Below, one piece after another: positions 1-7,678 of a stretch of 20,326 bases of DNA. The stretch spans positions 4,275 through 24,600 of the forward strand of contig DKUB01000018.1 in assembly GCA_002490465.1 (NCBI GenBank), in the 5' to 3' direction. Positions within the stretch are counted from its first letter, which is position 1. Every line of letters starts with the position of its first letter. This DNA comes from Lachnoclostridium sp. UBA7215. GTDB taxonomy: Bacteria; Bacillota; Clostridia; Lachnospirales; Lachnospiraceae. A model generated the notes under the pieces. It ran no database searches and had not been told where the DNA came from. It saw only the letters and a program-made list of their open reading frames with translations. The position numbers and the translations under genes were made by a program.

Positions 1-11
1 AACAAATAGCC

Positions 12-48
12 GTGTGAAAAATAATTGCATCAGCATTATTTTTCACAC
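12..48. repeat. 14-bp perfect inverted repeat at window edge, downstream of def
   Basis: Positions 12-25 (gtgtgaaaaataat) and 35-48 (attatttttcacac) are perfect reverse complements separated by a 9-nt loop. Read on the minus strand it lies 8 bp after the def stop codon and directly after a GGAGG (51-55). It is too AT-rich and lacks a following U-run, so it is a poor classical terminator. It could be a bidirectional stem, a structure masking the start of a next minus-strand gene, or a small repeat element. A minus-strand frame opens from GTG at 46 and runs off the window, so a partial gene here is possible but unproven. Confidence 0.8.
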
Positions 49-55
49 TACCTCC

Positions 56-541
56 TTATACATCCTCGTCAAACTCATCGACATCATAAAGGCGCCCTTC
101 TATCTTTTCTACATAGAGATGACCGTCAAGATGCTCAATCTCATGGATTAATGCCCTTGCCAAAAGTCCCTCACCCTTTATTGTAACCGATTTCATATTT
201 TTATCCAGGGCCTTCACATGAACAATGTTGGGCCGGGTTACAATTCCTACCTTTTCCGGGACACTGAGGCATCCCTCACTGCCACGCTGCTCTCCCTCCG
301 TATACACAACAGAAGGATTAATCATTACAATCGGCTGGCTCCTGTCCTCCGTCACATCCACAACGGCAATCCTTTTCAGGATTCCCACCTGGGGGGCTGC
401 CAGTCCGACACCATCGGCATCATACATTGTGTCAAACATATCCTGGATCAGTTCCCTGTTTTTTTCTGTCATTTCTCTTACCGGCTTACACGCCTTAGAC
501 AGAATTTCATCGCCCATCACGCGAATATTTCTTATTGCCAT
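56..541 (-). CDS. def: Peptide deformylase
   Basis: Removes the N-formyl group from nascent proteins in the cytoplasm. The 161-residue protein carries all three family motifs: GVGLAAPQVG at 44-53, EGCLSVP at 89-95 with the metal ligand C91, and HEIEHLDG at 133-140 giving metal ligands H133 and H137 and catalytic E134. Length is typical of the short Gram-positive and clostridial type. The ATG is preceded by GAGGG about 7 nt upstream. It is the last gene of the dapA-dapB-murF-priA-def run, 45 bp after priA, with no obvious promoter in the gap, so it is probably cotranscribed. In many Firmicutes fmt follows def; the few bases left of def do not look like an fmt start. Confidence 0.97.
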   Translation of the reverse strand: MAIRNIRVMGDEILSKACKPVREMTEKNRELIQDMFDTMYDADGVGLAAPQVGILKRIAVVDVTEDRSQPIVMINPSVVYTEGEQRGSEGCLSVPEKVGIVTRPNIVHVKALDKNMKSVTIKGEGLLARALIHEIEHLDGHLYVEKIEGRLYDVDEFDEDV

Positions 542-586
542 TTTTATCCCTCATTTCTGCACGGCGCAGATAACCGCCCGTGCCTT

Positions 587-2836
587 TTAATACCCGGTCA
601 TTGGGTTGACATCCATTTGAATGTTACAGGATTTTTCCCATTTCTTATCCCGGCTGAACTCTTCAATTATCCCCTTTGCTGCCGCAAGGTCTTCCTCTCT
701 CCCTTTTATATACAGGACATAGCGGAAACGGTCCTTTAACCGGCTGAGGCCCGCTGCCGCCGGCCCTATAACCGTTACTCCCTGTGCAGTCCTCTGCAGC
801 CTGTCAGATAAAGTCTGCGCACATTCTTTTGCCTGCCTTTCTGCTCCTGACGTTATCAGAACGGCCGTCAGTTCCGCATACGGCGGATAGGAAAGCATAC
901 GTCTGTAGGCAAGCTCATTTTTATAAAAAAAATCAGCATCCTGTTTTTGTACCGCCTCAATACAGTATTGGTCCGGACTGTAAGTTTGAATTACCATTTC
1001 CCCGGCCTTCCTGCCTCTTCCGGCACGACCGCTCGCCTGCATAAGAAGATCAAAAGTCCTCTCATTGCTCCGGTAGTCCCCGGCGTACATACTGAGATCT
1101 GCCGCCAGGGCCGCTACTAATGTAACATTGGGGAAATCATGCCCTTTCACAATCATCTGGGTACCGATTAATATATCGGCCTGCCCCTTCCGGAATGGCT
1201 CTAATACCCCCTCATGGCCATGACGCCCGCTCGTTGTGTCTCCATCCATCCGGAGTATTCTTGCCCTCCGGAACTGCTTCTCCAACATCTCTTCCACTTT
1301 CTGGGTACCCAGTCCAAACGCCGCAATGTAGGGGGAGCCGCAGGACGGACAGGTCTTTGGCATATAAATCGTATGGCCGCAGTAGTGGCACATCAGCGTA
1401 TCAATATCCCCCACATGATTTTTGTGGGCTGTCATTGATATATCGCAATGAGGACATTTTAACACATATCCACAGCTTCTACAAGAAACAAAACCGGCAT
1501 ACCCCCTCCGGTTTATAAACAAAATCGACTGCTCACCTCTTTTAAGACGGTCTTCTATTTTTTGCTGCAGGATTCTGCTGAACACCGAGCGGTTTCCCTC
1601 TTTCAGCTCCTCACGCATATCTACCACATGGACTTGAGGCATTCGGGCTCCTCCGGCCCGTTCCGTCAGCCGGTACAAATGATACGCCCCCTCCTCCGCC
1701 ATGCGGTACGCCTCTGTTGACGGCGTGGCCGACCCCATCACTACACTGGCTTCCATAAGCCTTGCACGCTCAAGAGCCACTTCCCTGGCATGGTATTTCG
1801 GAGAATTTTCGCTTTTATAACTTCCCTCATGTTCCTCATCTATAATAATCAGTCCAAGCCGGGCAAACGGGGCAAACAAAACAGAACGGGGCCCTACCAT
1901 AATATCAGTCTCACCGTTTTTGGCACGCTCGTACTGATCATAGCGCTCTCCCTCAGACATGCGGGAATGTAAAATAGAAATCCTATCGCCAAAGCGGCTC
2001 CGAAAACGCTGTACCGTCTGAAACGTCAGGGCAATTTCCGGAATCAGCACAATGGCCTGATACCCTCTGGCAAGAACCGTCTGTATCATTTCCATATATA
2101 CTTCCGTCTTGCCGCTGCCTGTAACACCATACAGAAGATATGGTCTCCTCACTCCCTGGCGGTATTCTTCCCGGAAATGGGATACCACCTCCCTCTGAGC
2201 ACCGTTGAGCTTTGGCCGCTCCCTGGGAATCTCTCCTTCCGGCACTGGGTTGCGGTACAGACGCTTGTCTGTCACCACAAGAACACCGGCTTTCACAAAA
2301 CCATCTATCACAGATTTAGTGATATTATATTTTTTTGAGGCAAGCGCTGTTGTCATTTGTCCGCCCTCATCAAACATTCCCTGCAGCAGCCTTGCCTTCG
2401 CTGTATAATGGCGTAACCGGCAGCGGTCCAGCTCACGCTTCGCCTCTTCTTTCCCCACAGCAAAAGTAAGCCAGTGCTCTTCCACTGACTTAACCTGCTT
2501 CCGTATTGGCAAAACTGTTTTTAAAGCCTCATTCATTGTACCGCCGTACCGTCTGTGAATAAAAGCTGCCAGCGCAAGAAGATGCCCCTCTACCGGGACA
2601 TCCTTTTCCAAAATCCCTGCCAGCTCTTTTATTTTTGCATCCGGCCATTTCGCTGTATCTGATATTCCGACAACAAAACCGGATATCTCCCTGTTTCCCC
2701 GGCCAAAGGGAATTTTAACCGGAGTTCCAATCCGTATCTGTCCCCTGAGGCTCTCCGGTATTTTGTATTGAAAAGCCCGGTCAAGGGCATCTACGGAAAT
2801 ATCTACAATTACATCCGCAAACAAAATGTCTGTCAC
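587..2836 (-). CDS. priA: Primosomal replication-restart helicase PriA
   Basis: Superfamily 2 3'-to-5' DNA helicase that recognises stalled forks and reloads the replisome. Seen in the 749-residue product: an N-terminal DNA-binding region (about 1-110), Walker A GVTGSGKT at 237-244, Walker B DEEH at 333-336, and a zinc-binding insert with eight cysteines (452, 455, 461, 464, 483, 486, 496, 499). The C-terminal half has helicase motifs such as GTQMIVKGHDFPNV and ASGRAGRG. Length is normal. The frame begins with GTG in a 4-bp overlap with the murF stop (GTGA), suggesting translational coupling. The Shine-Dalgarno AAGGAG abuts this GTG, so a TTG four codons later (2824), with better spacing, is a possible true start. 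Confidence 0.97.
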   Translation of the reverse strand: MTDILFADVIVDISVDALDRAFQYKIPESLRGQIRIGTPVKIPFGRGNREISGFVVGISDTAKWPDAKIKELAGILEKDVPVEGHLLALAAFIHRRYGGTMNEALKTVLPIRKQVKSVEEHWLTFAVGKEEAKRELDRCRLRHYTAKARLLQGMFDEGGQMTTALASKKYNITKSVIDGFVKAGVLVVTDKRLYRNPVPEGEIPRERPKLNGAQREVVSHFREEYRQGVRRPYLLYGVTGSGKTEVYMEMIQTVLARGYQAIVLIPEIALTFQTVQRFRSRFGDRISILHSRMSEGERYDQYERAKNGETDIMVGPRSVLFAPFARLGLIIIDEEHEGSYKSENSPKYHAREVALERARLMEASVVMGSATPSTEAYRMAEEGAYHLYRLTERAGGARMPQVHVVDMREELKEGNRSVFSRILQQKIEDRLKRGEQSILFINRRGYAGFVSCRSCGYVLKCPHCDISMTAHKNHVGDIDTLMCHYCGHTIYMPKTCPSCGSPYIAAFGLGTQKVEEMLEKQFRRARILRMDGDTTSGRHGHEGVLEPFRKGQADILIGTQMIVKGHDFPNVTLVAALAADLSMYAGDYRSNERTFDLLMQASGRAGRGRKAGEMVIQTYSPDQYCIEAVQKQDADFFYKNELAYRRMLSYPPYAELTAVLITSGAERQAKECAQTLSDRLQRTAQGVTVIGPAAAGLSRLKDRFRYVLYIKGREEDLAAAKGIIEEFSRDKKWEKSCNIQMDVNPMTGY

Positions 2837-4233
2837 TCCTTCGCCAGTCCCTCTGCCACTTCCTCCATATGCATACCGCGGGAGCCTTTTACTAAAATCC
2901 AGTCCCCGTCTCTCATGTTTTTCTTTACCGTCTCCACTGCCTCCTGATTATTTGTACAGTGTACTGAGAGTATAGCGGAATGTTCTTTTACAACTTCATG
3001 AACGGCCGCCATCTCCCGGCCTACCGTTACTAAAAGCGAAAGGCTTCTTCCCTGTCCGGCCTCCTTGGTAATAAACCGGCCGATTTCCTCATGCAGTTTT
3101 GAGGACTGTTCCCCTAACTCAAGCACATCGCCCAGAACAGCAATTTTATTTCCTCCCGGATAGGCAAACATTGCTTTGAGATTGCTTTTTATTGAATCCG
3201 GACTGGCATTATAAGTATCGTCAATAATGTTTACTCCCGCCGCTTTTTGAATCACTCCCCGCATAGAAATCGGCTTATAGGCAAGAAGCGCCTCTTTAGC
3301 CTCTTCCAACGGCACACAAAACTGCTCGGCCAGAGCCAGCGCCACAATCGCATTTTCCACATTATGGCTTCCCATAACCGACAGCTCTACGTTTTCGGCA
3401 GTATCTCCATGGCGGTAAACAAAAGTCTGTCCTGTTCCATCTGTTGCGAGCCCCTCTGCATAATAACCATCCGTAAGTTCTGAGCCATAATACTCTGTAT
3501 CGCAGCCCCCCACACAGCAGTCATATGGAACACAGGCTTTTGACAGCTCTGTCAAATCGCCATTTCCACATACATAGAGCCTTCCGTCTGCCGGAAAATA
3601 CGTTATAATCTTCCCTTTCTCCCGGCATATATTTTCCCTTGAACCGAGATTTCCAATATGGGATACCCCGATATTTGTCAAAACCGCTGCTGTAGGCCGG
3701 GCAATTTCCGCTAAACGCTCCATTTCTCCCGGCAAACTGATTCCCATCTCAAAAACAGCCATCTCTGTGTCTTCCTCCAATTCAAACATCATAAGAGAAA
3801 GGCCAATCTGGCTGTTTCTGTTCCCAATGGTTTTTACCGTACGGTATTTTTTTTCCATTACAGCGGCAATCATTTCCTTTGTTGTAGTCTTTCCCACACT
3901 TCCTGTAATTCCAATAACCGGAATCTCAAACTGGCTTCGGTACCACGCCGCAAGCTCCTGCAGGGCGCACAGGGTGTCCTCCACATAAATACAGGCCCCC
4001 CGGCTGTCCTTAATCCGATGGTCGGAAGAAAAGACAACGGCTGCTCCCTTTTCTAATACATCAGGAATAAAGCGGTGAGCATCCACACGCTCGCCGATAA
4101 TCGGAACAAAAAGGCTCCCCGGCCCTGTCTCCCGGGAATCAATCGACACTCCCGTCACCAGTTCATCCGCATTTCCCCAGGCGAGCGTCCCTGATACTGC
4201 GTCTTCTATGCGGGCAACAGTAATTGGTTTCAT
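2833..4233 (-). CDS. murF: UDP-MurNAc-tripeptide--D-alanyl-D-alanine ligase MurF
   Basis: Cytoplasmic ATP-dependent ligase that adds D-Ala-D-Ala to UDP-MurNAc-tripeptide, the last soluble step of peptidoglycan precursor synthesis. The 466-residue protein has the Mur ligase P-loop GITGSVGKTTTKE at 108-120, the central-domain EMGIS and LTNIGVSHIGNLG motifs, and the C-terminal YNASPDS and VLGDVLELG motifs typical of MurF. The frame is open 19 codons further upstream (to 4290), but the ATG at 4233 has GAGG 7 nt before it and matches the usual N-terminus. With that start there is a 37-bp gap from dapB rather than an overlap. It lies downstream of dapA and dapB, whose pathway supplies meso-diaminopimelate for the stem peptide that MurF extends. 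Confidence 0.95.
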   Translation of the reverse strand: MKPITVARIEDAVSGTLAWGNADELVTGVSIDSRETGPGSLFVPIIGERVDAHRFIPDVLEKGAAVVFSSDHRIKDSRGACIYVEDTLCALQELAAWYRSQFEIPVIGITGSVGKTTTKEMIAAVMEKKYRTVKTIGNRNSQIGLSLMMFELEEDTEMAVFEMGISLPGEMERLAEIARPTAAVLTNIGVSHIGNLGSRENICREKGKIITYFPADGRLYVCGNGDLTELSKACVPYDCCVGGCDTEYYGSELTDGYYAEGLATDGTGQTFVYRHGDTAENVELSVMGSHNVENAIVALALAEQFCVPLEEAKEALLAYKPISMRGVIQKAAGVNIIDDTYNASPDSIKSNLKAMFAYPGGNKIAVLGDVLELGEQSSKLHEEIGRFITKEAGQGRSLSLLVTVGREMAAVHEVVKEHSAILSVHCTNNQEAVETVKKNMRDGDWILVKGSRGMHMEEVAEGLAKE

Positions 4234-4270
4234 ACATAACCTCATTTCTGCATACACAGGTATGCATTCT

Positions 4271-5038
4271 CTACGACTGGTTTGCTGCAATCACATCTGC
4301 CATATCGTACCGTCCGGTTGCCTTTCCCTTTAAATATTTAGCAGCCGAAACGGCGCCTTTCCCAAATACTGCCTTGCTGTAAGCAGTGTGGGAAAAAGTA
4401 ATCACCTCATCTTTTCCGGCAAAAATCACGTCATGTTCACCGACAATGGTACCTCCGCGCACCGCAGAAATTCCAAGCTCTTTTTTATCTCTCTTCTCAC
4501 GGCGCTGGGAACGGTCATACACATACTCATATGGATTCCCCATCGCTTCATTCACTGAATCCGCCAGGGCAAGCGCTGTTCCAGACGGCGCATCTAATTT
4601 CTGATTGTGATGCTTTTCTAATATTTCTACATCATACCCTTCGGCAGCAAACACCCTGGCAGCATCCTGCACCAGTTTTAACAGCGTATTGATGCCAAGA
4701 GACATATTAGCCGATTTAAGCACTGCTGTCTTTTCTGACGCGGCCTCAATCTGCGCCAGCTGTTCTTCCGTATATCCTGTCGTACACAATACAATAGGAA
4801 TTTGTTTTTCTATACTATAGCGCAGCAGTTCATCCAGAATTTTCGGCGTCGAAAAATCAATGATCGCATCTGCCGCAATATCACATTTCTCAATACTCGA
4901 AAACACCGGAAATGAATTTGTGCCCTCATCCGACAAATCAATTCCCGCCACAATCTCAGCCTCGCTGTCCTCTTTTACAATATCACGAATCATGTGTCCC
5001 ATCATGCCATTACAGCCGGTTAGTATTATCCTTGTCAT
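4271..5038 (-). CDS. dapB: 4-hydroxy-tetrahydrodipicolinate reductase
   Basis: Second step of the DAP/lysine branch: NAD(P)H-dependent reduction of the DapA product. The 255-residue protein has the dinucleotide-binding loop GCNGMMG at 8-14, FSTP at 62-65, and the catalytic signature EKHHNQKLDAPSGTA at 141-155 with the His pair 143-144 and Lys147. Length and motifs fit DapB closely. Translation starts at ATG with GGAGG 9-10 nt upstream. It is 26 bp after the dapA stop codon with no room for a promoter, so it is cotranscribed with dapA under the lysine riboswitch. Confidence 0.97.
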   Translation of the reverse strand: MTRIILTGCNGMMGHMIRDIVKEDSEAEIVAGIDLSDEGTNSFPVFSSIEKCDIAADAIIDFSTPKILDELLRYSIEKQIPIVLCTTGYTEEQLAQIEAASEKTAVLKSANMSLGINTLLKLVQDAARVFAAEGYDVEILEKHHNQKLDAPSGTALALADSVNEAMGNPYEYVYDRSQRREKRDKKELGISAVRGGTIVGEHDVIFAGKDEVITFSHTAYSKAVFGKGAVSAAKYLKGKATGRYDMADVIAANQS

Positions 5039-5064
5039 GCTCTTTTATCCTCCATCCGCGCGGG

Positions 5065-5955
5065 TTATTTTAACTGAATACCCACTTTTTTCATTGCCGC
5101 TGCCAGCGTTTTTGTATTTGCCTCTTCCATGTCAGTAAGGGGCAGACGCAGACTTCCCACTTCCATTCCCATAAGATTCATTGCTTTTTTTACCGGGATA
5201 GGATTTACCTCACAAAACAGTGCTTTTATCAGTTCAAAATAGCGAAGCTGCAGCTCACGGCTTTTCTCTATATCACCATTCAAATAGGACACTGCCATAT
5301 CATGGGTCTCTTGAGGCAAAATGTTGGAGAGTACAGAGATAACTCCTTTTCCGCCGAGTGAAAGCACTGGTACAATCTGATCATCATTTCCGGAATACAC
5401 ATCCATCTCACCATCTGCCATACTGAGAATCTGAGCCACTTCCGACAAATCTCCGGTGGCGTCTTTTACACCGACAATGTTGGGCACTTCCCTGCACAGT
5501 TCTACAACCGTTTTAGGCTGAATTGTAACAGATGTGCGGCTCGGTACATTATATAAAAGAATCGGCACATCCACACTGGCAGCAATCGTTTTGTAATGTG
5601 CCTTCAATCCATTCTGTGTCGCCTTATTATAATATGGTGTTACGAGAAGAAGTCCGTCAACTCCACACTTCTGCGCTTCCTTTGACAGATAAACAGCAGA
5701 CTCCGTACAGTTTGAACCAGTTCCCGCAATGACCGGAATGCGTTTTTTTGTAACATCATTGACAAAGCGGATGCATGATACATGTTCCTCTTCTGTCAGC
5801 GTGGAAGACTCACCCGTTGTGCCGCATACTATGATGGCATCTGTTCCGTTTTCCACCTGGAACTCCACCAGTTCTTCCAATTTATCGTAATTTACGCTTC
5901 CATCACTTTTCATCGGTGTAATCAGAGCCACACCAGCTCCTGTAAAAATAGCCAT
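5065..5955 (-). CDS. dapA: 4-hydroxy-tetrahydrodipicolinate synthase
   Basis: Condenses pyruvate with aspartate semialdehyde, the committed step to diaminopimelate and lysine. The 296-residue TIM-barrel protein has the GTTGE loop at 45-49, Tyr135 and Arg140 (YNVPSRT), and the Schiff-base Lys164 in VGVKDATGD. The frame is open 11 codons further upstream, but the ATG at 5955 has a GGAGG placed correctly and gives the standard N-terminus (MAIFTGAGVALITP). The start lies 16 bp after the riboswitch terminator, so this is the first gene controlled by the lysine leader. All catalytic residues I know for the family are present. Confidence 0.98.
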   Translation of the reverse strand: MAIFTGAGVALITPMKSDGSVNYDKLEELVEFQVENGTDAIIVCGTTGESSTLTEEEHVSCIRFVNDVTKKRIPVIAGTGSNCTESAVYLSKEAQKCGVDGLLLVTPYYNKATQNGLKAHYKTIAASVDVPILLYNVPSRTSVTIQPKTVVELCREVPNIVGVKDATGDLSEVAQILSMADGEMDVYSGNDDQIVPVLSLGGKGVISVLSNILPQETHDMAVSYLNGDIEKSRELQLRYFELIKALFCEVNPIPVKKAMNLMGMEVGSLRLPLTDMEEANTKTLAAAMKKVGIQLK

Positions 5956-5971
5956 ATTCCCTCCATTCTGC

Positions 5972-6001
5972 AAAAAAAGCCGACACAATTAAGTGCCGGC
6001 T
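5972..6001 (-). terminator. Attenuator terminator of the lysine riboswitch
   Basis: On the minus strand AGCCGGCAC and GTGTCGGCT form a 9-bp stem (one G-U) around a TTAATT loop, followed directly by a run of T. It lies between the lysine aptamer and the dapA Shine-Dalgarno. The 5' arm (GAGCCGGCAC) can alternatively pair in two blocks with the GTGC and CTC of the aptamer's 3' strand (GTGCTACTC), a plausible antiterminator. That alternative pairing is inferred by eye. Confidence 0.93.
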
Positions 6002-6019
6002 CTAACATAAACATAAACT

Positions 6020-6192
6020 TATGAGTAGCACTCCATCCTTTTACAAGATGACAGTCATACGGCTGTTAACCGCATGCCCAGGAAAAACATCATCAGGTCT
6101 GTTCCCCCTTCGGCAGCCTTTCCTTTCCAAAGCCTTCACCCATGCCTGACATGTCCGGCTTTTTACTTATAAAGTCTGCACCTCTACCTATA
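6020..6192 (-). promoter_or_regulatory. Lysine riboswitch (L box) upstream of dapA
   Basis: On the minus strand the leader shows the lysine-aptamer landmarks in order: GTAGAGGTGCAGAC, a TATAAGTAA segment, GGAAAGGAAAGGCTGCCGAAG, CTGGGCATGCGGTTAACAG, a GACTGTCAT segment, and the closing GAGTGCTAC whose CTAC pairs with the initial GTAG to form P1. The aptamer begins a few bases after the predicted transcription start and is followed by an intrinsic terminator, so high lysine should stop transcription before dapA. It would govern dapA, dapB and everything cotranscribed with them. Confidence 0.96.
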
Positions 6193-6198
6193 CCATCA

Positions 6199-6227
6199 AG
6201 AATACCACCGAACTGAGAAAAGGTCAA
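6199..6227 (-). promoter_or_regulatory. Sigma-A-type promoter of the dapA operon
   Basis: Minus strand TTGACC (6222-6227), a 17-bp spacer, then TATTCT (6199-6204). Predicted start is near 6193, immediately before the aptamer. The -35 box overlaps the stop codon of the upstream adenosyltransferase-like gene. Confidence 0.8.
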
Positions 6228-6718
6228 GCCTTATCTTTTGTCAATGTCAACTCACAGATTATGTCAATATACGGAACCAGAGCCTCCTCTAATGTATTTC
6301 CGGTAATAAACAGTTTTCTGTAATCTCCCGGATACTCGAGAAGCTCTATTACATCCTTTTTATCTACAATATCCAAATCCAGAAGCCCCAACAGCTCATC
6401 CATAATAATGATATCGCTCTCTCCGGTCTCTATCACCTTCTTGGCAAAATGAAAACCGTTGAGTATATTCTGTTTTTCTTTTTCCCTCTCCTGCAGGGAC
6501 AAATCACAATAACTTGCCTCTAACTGGTCAAAACGGAAAACCTGAACATCCGGCTCAAGCCGTTCTAAAATTTTAAACTCATCTGTCGCCTTTCCCTTTA
6601 AAAACTGTATCATTGTTATGTGCTGGCCGTCGCCCGCCTCCCGTAATGCCTGGCCGACTGCCGCAGAGGTTTTTCCCTTGCCCAGGCCATAAAATGCCTG
6701 TACAATCCTTTTATCCAT
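6224..6718 (-). CDS. Cob(I)alamin adenosyltransferase-like P-loop protein (BtuR/CobO family)
   Basis: The family transfers the adenosyl group of ATP to reduced corrinoids to make coenzyme B12. The 164-residue product has the family's unusual P-loop near the N-terminus (YGLGKGKTSAAVG, about 10-22), TMIQFLKG at about 35-42, IIIMDELLGLLD (Walker B-like) around 104-115, and a C-terminal TGN...YIDIICELTL replacing the usual TGR...AD.VTE ending. It is somewhat short, and TGN for TGR and the YGLG loop are deviations, so activity on corrinoids is likely but not certain. GAGG sits 6 nt before the ATG. It has its own promoter overlapping the end of the ssb-like gene and lies just before the dapA promoter. 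A B12-dependent MetH is encoded about 6 kb away, but no other cobalamin gene is present. Confidence 0.8.
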   Translation of the reverse strand: MDKRIVQAFYGLGKGKTSAAVGQALREAGDGQHITMIQFLKGKATDEFKILERLEPDVQVFRFDQLEASYCDLSLQEREKEKQNILNGFHFAKKVIETGESDIIIMDELLGLLDLDIVDKKDVIELLEYPGDYRKLFITGNTLEEALVPYIDIICELTLTKDKA

Positions 6719-6780
6719 CTTTTCCTCTTTTCCTGCTCCATTTTCGCATGTTATATTTCTTTTAAAAAAAGACGGATTAT

Positions 6781-6809
6781 ATTATATCATAAATCTAAAA
6801 ATTTTACAA
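6781..6809 (-). promoter_or_regulatory. Promoter of the adenosyltransferase-like gene
   Basis: Minus strand TTGTAA (6804-6809), 17-bp spacer, then a perfect TATAAT (6781-6786) preceded by TGA, which forms an extended -10. The -35 box overlaps the stop codon of the upstream SSB-like gene. Confidence 0.75.
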
Positions 6810-7487
6810 ATCCAGCTCATCCTCCTCCAGAATTTCGGAAGCTGCTGTAATTTCCACACTCTCCTCTACACATTCCAGCTTACTGACCGATATCTCATAA
6901 GCAACCCTTGTTTCGTACTGTTCCTCATCAATTTGTTTCTGATATTCTCTGCTCTGGATACGCCCCCACAGCTGGACATGCTCACCTACCTCAAAACCAT
7001 CCGCATATCGTGCATTCCTTCCCCAGCAGATACACGGAATATAATCAGACTTGCCATAAGGGCGGTTTACTGCCATCAATAAGTCTGCAATTTCACGTCC
7101 CAGCGGCGTTTTGCGATAAACCGGAGGCTTACAAAGATAGCCGTCAAGGAATATATAATTGGGCCGCTCACTCTCCTGCTCACTCTCATCAATATGTAAA
7201 TCCCTGACAAATACGGATAAAACCAAACGGTTATGATTTTCTTCGTGACGGTTATATGAGCGGAACTGGCCGCTTGCCTCCATAAAGCTCCCCCGGTAAT
7301 CTCTTGTCACATCCAGGAGCCGCTCGGATACCATCAATGGAATGGTATCATATACCTGACTTAAACGCTTCACTGAAAGCTTTACCATATAAAATCCTTC
7401 TCCATAAACTTCATGACTGAATGTAAACTCACTGATTACCTCTCCATAAACATTCACCTGATTGTTTCCTAAAATCTTATCTGTCAT
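6804..7487 (-). CDS. SSB-like protein with two OB-type domains
   Basis: Probably binds single-stranded DNA. In the 227-residue product the second half is recognisably an SSB/OB fold: YIFLDGYLCKPPVYRKTPLG at 111-130, ADLLMAV at 134-140, IPCICWGRNARYADGFEVGEHVQLWGRIQSREYQ at 150-183 in segments (ICWG 153-156, VQLWGRIQSREY 171-182). The first half (about 10-100) has a similar alternation of strands (VNVYGEVIS, FYMVKLSVKR, VLSVFVRDL) and looks like a diverged second OB domain. The protein ends in an acidic tail, EILEEDELDL, reminiscent of the SSB partner-binding tip but without its terminal Pro-Phe. A frame extension begins with TTG at 7520, but ATG 7487 has AAGGGGG 10 nt upstream. It stands apart from rpsF/rpsR, so it is probably an accessory rather than the main SSB. 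Confidence 0.8.
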   Translation of the reverse strand: MTDKILGNNQVNVYGEVISEFTFSHEVYGEGFYMVKLSVKRLSQVYDTIPLMVSERLLDVTRDYRGSFMEASGQFRSYNRHEENHNRLVLSVFVRDLHIDESEQESERPNYIFLDGYLCKPPVYRKTPLGREIADLLMAVNRPYGKSDYIPCICWGRNARYADGFEVGEHVQLWGRIQSREYQKQIDEEQYETRVAYEISVSKLECVEESVEITAASEILEEDELDL

Positions 7488-7678
7488 ATAATAATGACCC
7501 CCTTCGTTTATTCTCGCCAAATGTAATGCCCCGGCAAAAATGACAGGGTATTTGACTCGCCTGATTATCTTCAGACTTTTTTCTGTACATAGTATATATA
7601 TGAGTTTACATTCTGATTTAGAACCAAAATTTTTATTTTTATTTTTTTAATATTTTGTTTGTCATCCATTCTAACATA
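7488..7678. other. AT-rich intergenic region between the HAD phosphatase and the SSB-like gene
   Basis: This 191-bp gap should hold the 3' end of the HAD transcript and the promoter of the SSB-like gene. On the minus strand it has a long A-rich tract (7628-7660) and a TATATATACTAT stretch (about 7589-7600) that could supply a -10, but I find no convincing -35 at 16-18 bp and no GC hairpin with a U-run. Confidence 0.5.

Noticed and set aside
1..46. Partial minus-strand gene starting at GTG 46
   Set aside because: Only 15 codons are visible, the spacing from GGAGG is short and the stretch is dominated by the inverted repeat; kept as a possibility within the repeat entry only.
218..739. Open plus-strand frame of 173 codons opposite def and the end of priA
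   Set aside because: It lies antisense to two well-conserved genes, spans their junction, lacks a Shine-Dalgarno and resembles no family.
7541..7600. TTGACT on the plus strand at about 7551 as a promoter
   Set aside because: No plus-strand gene follows and no -10 box sits at the right distance.
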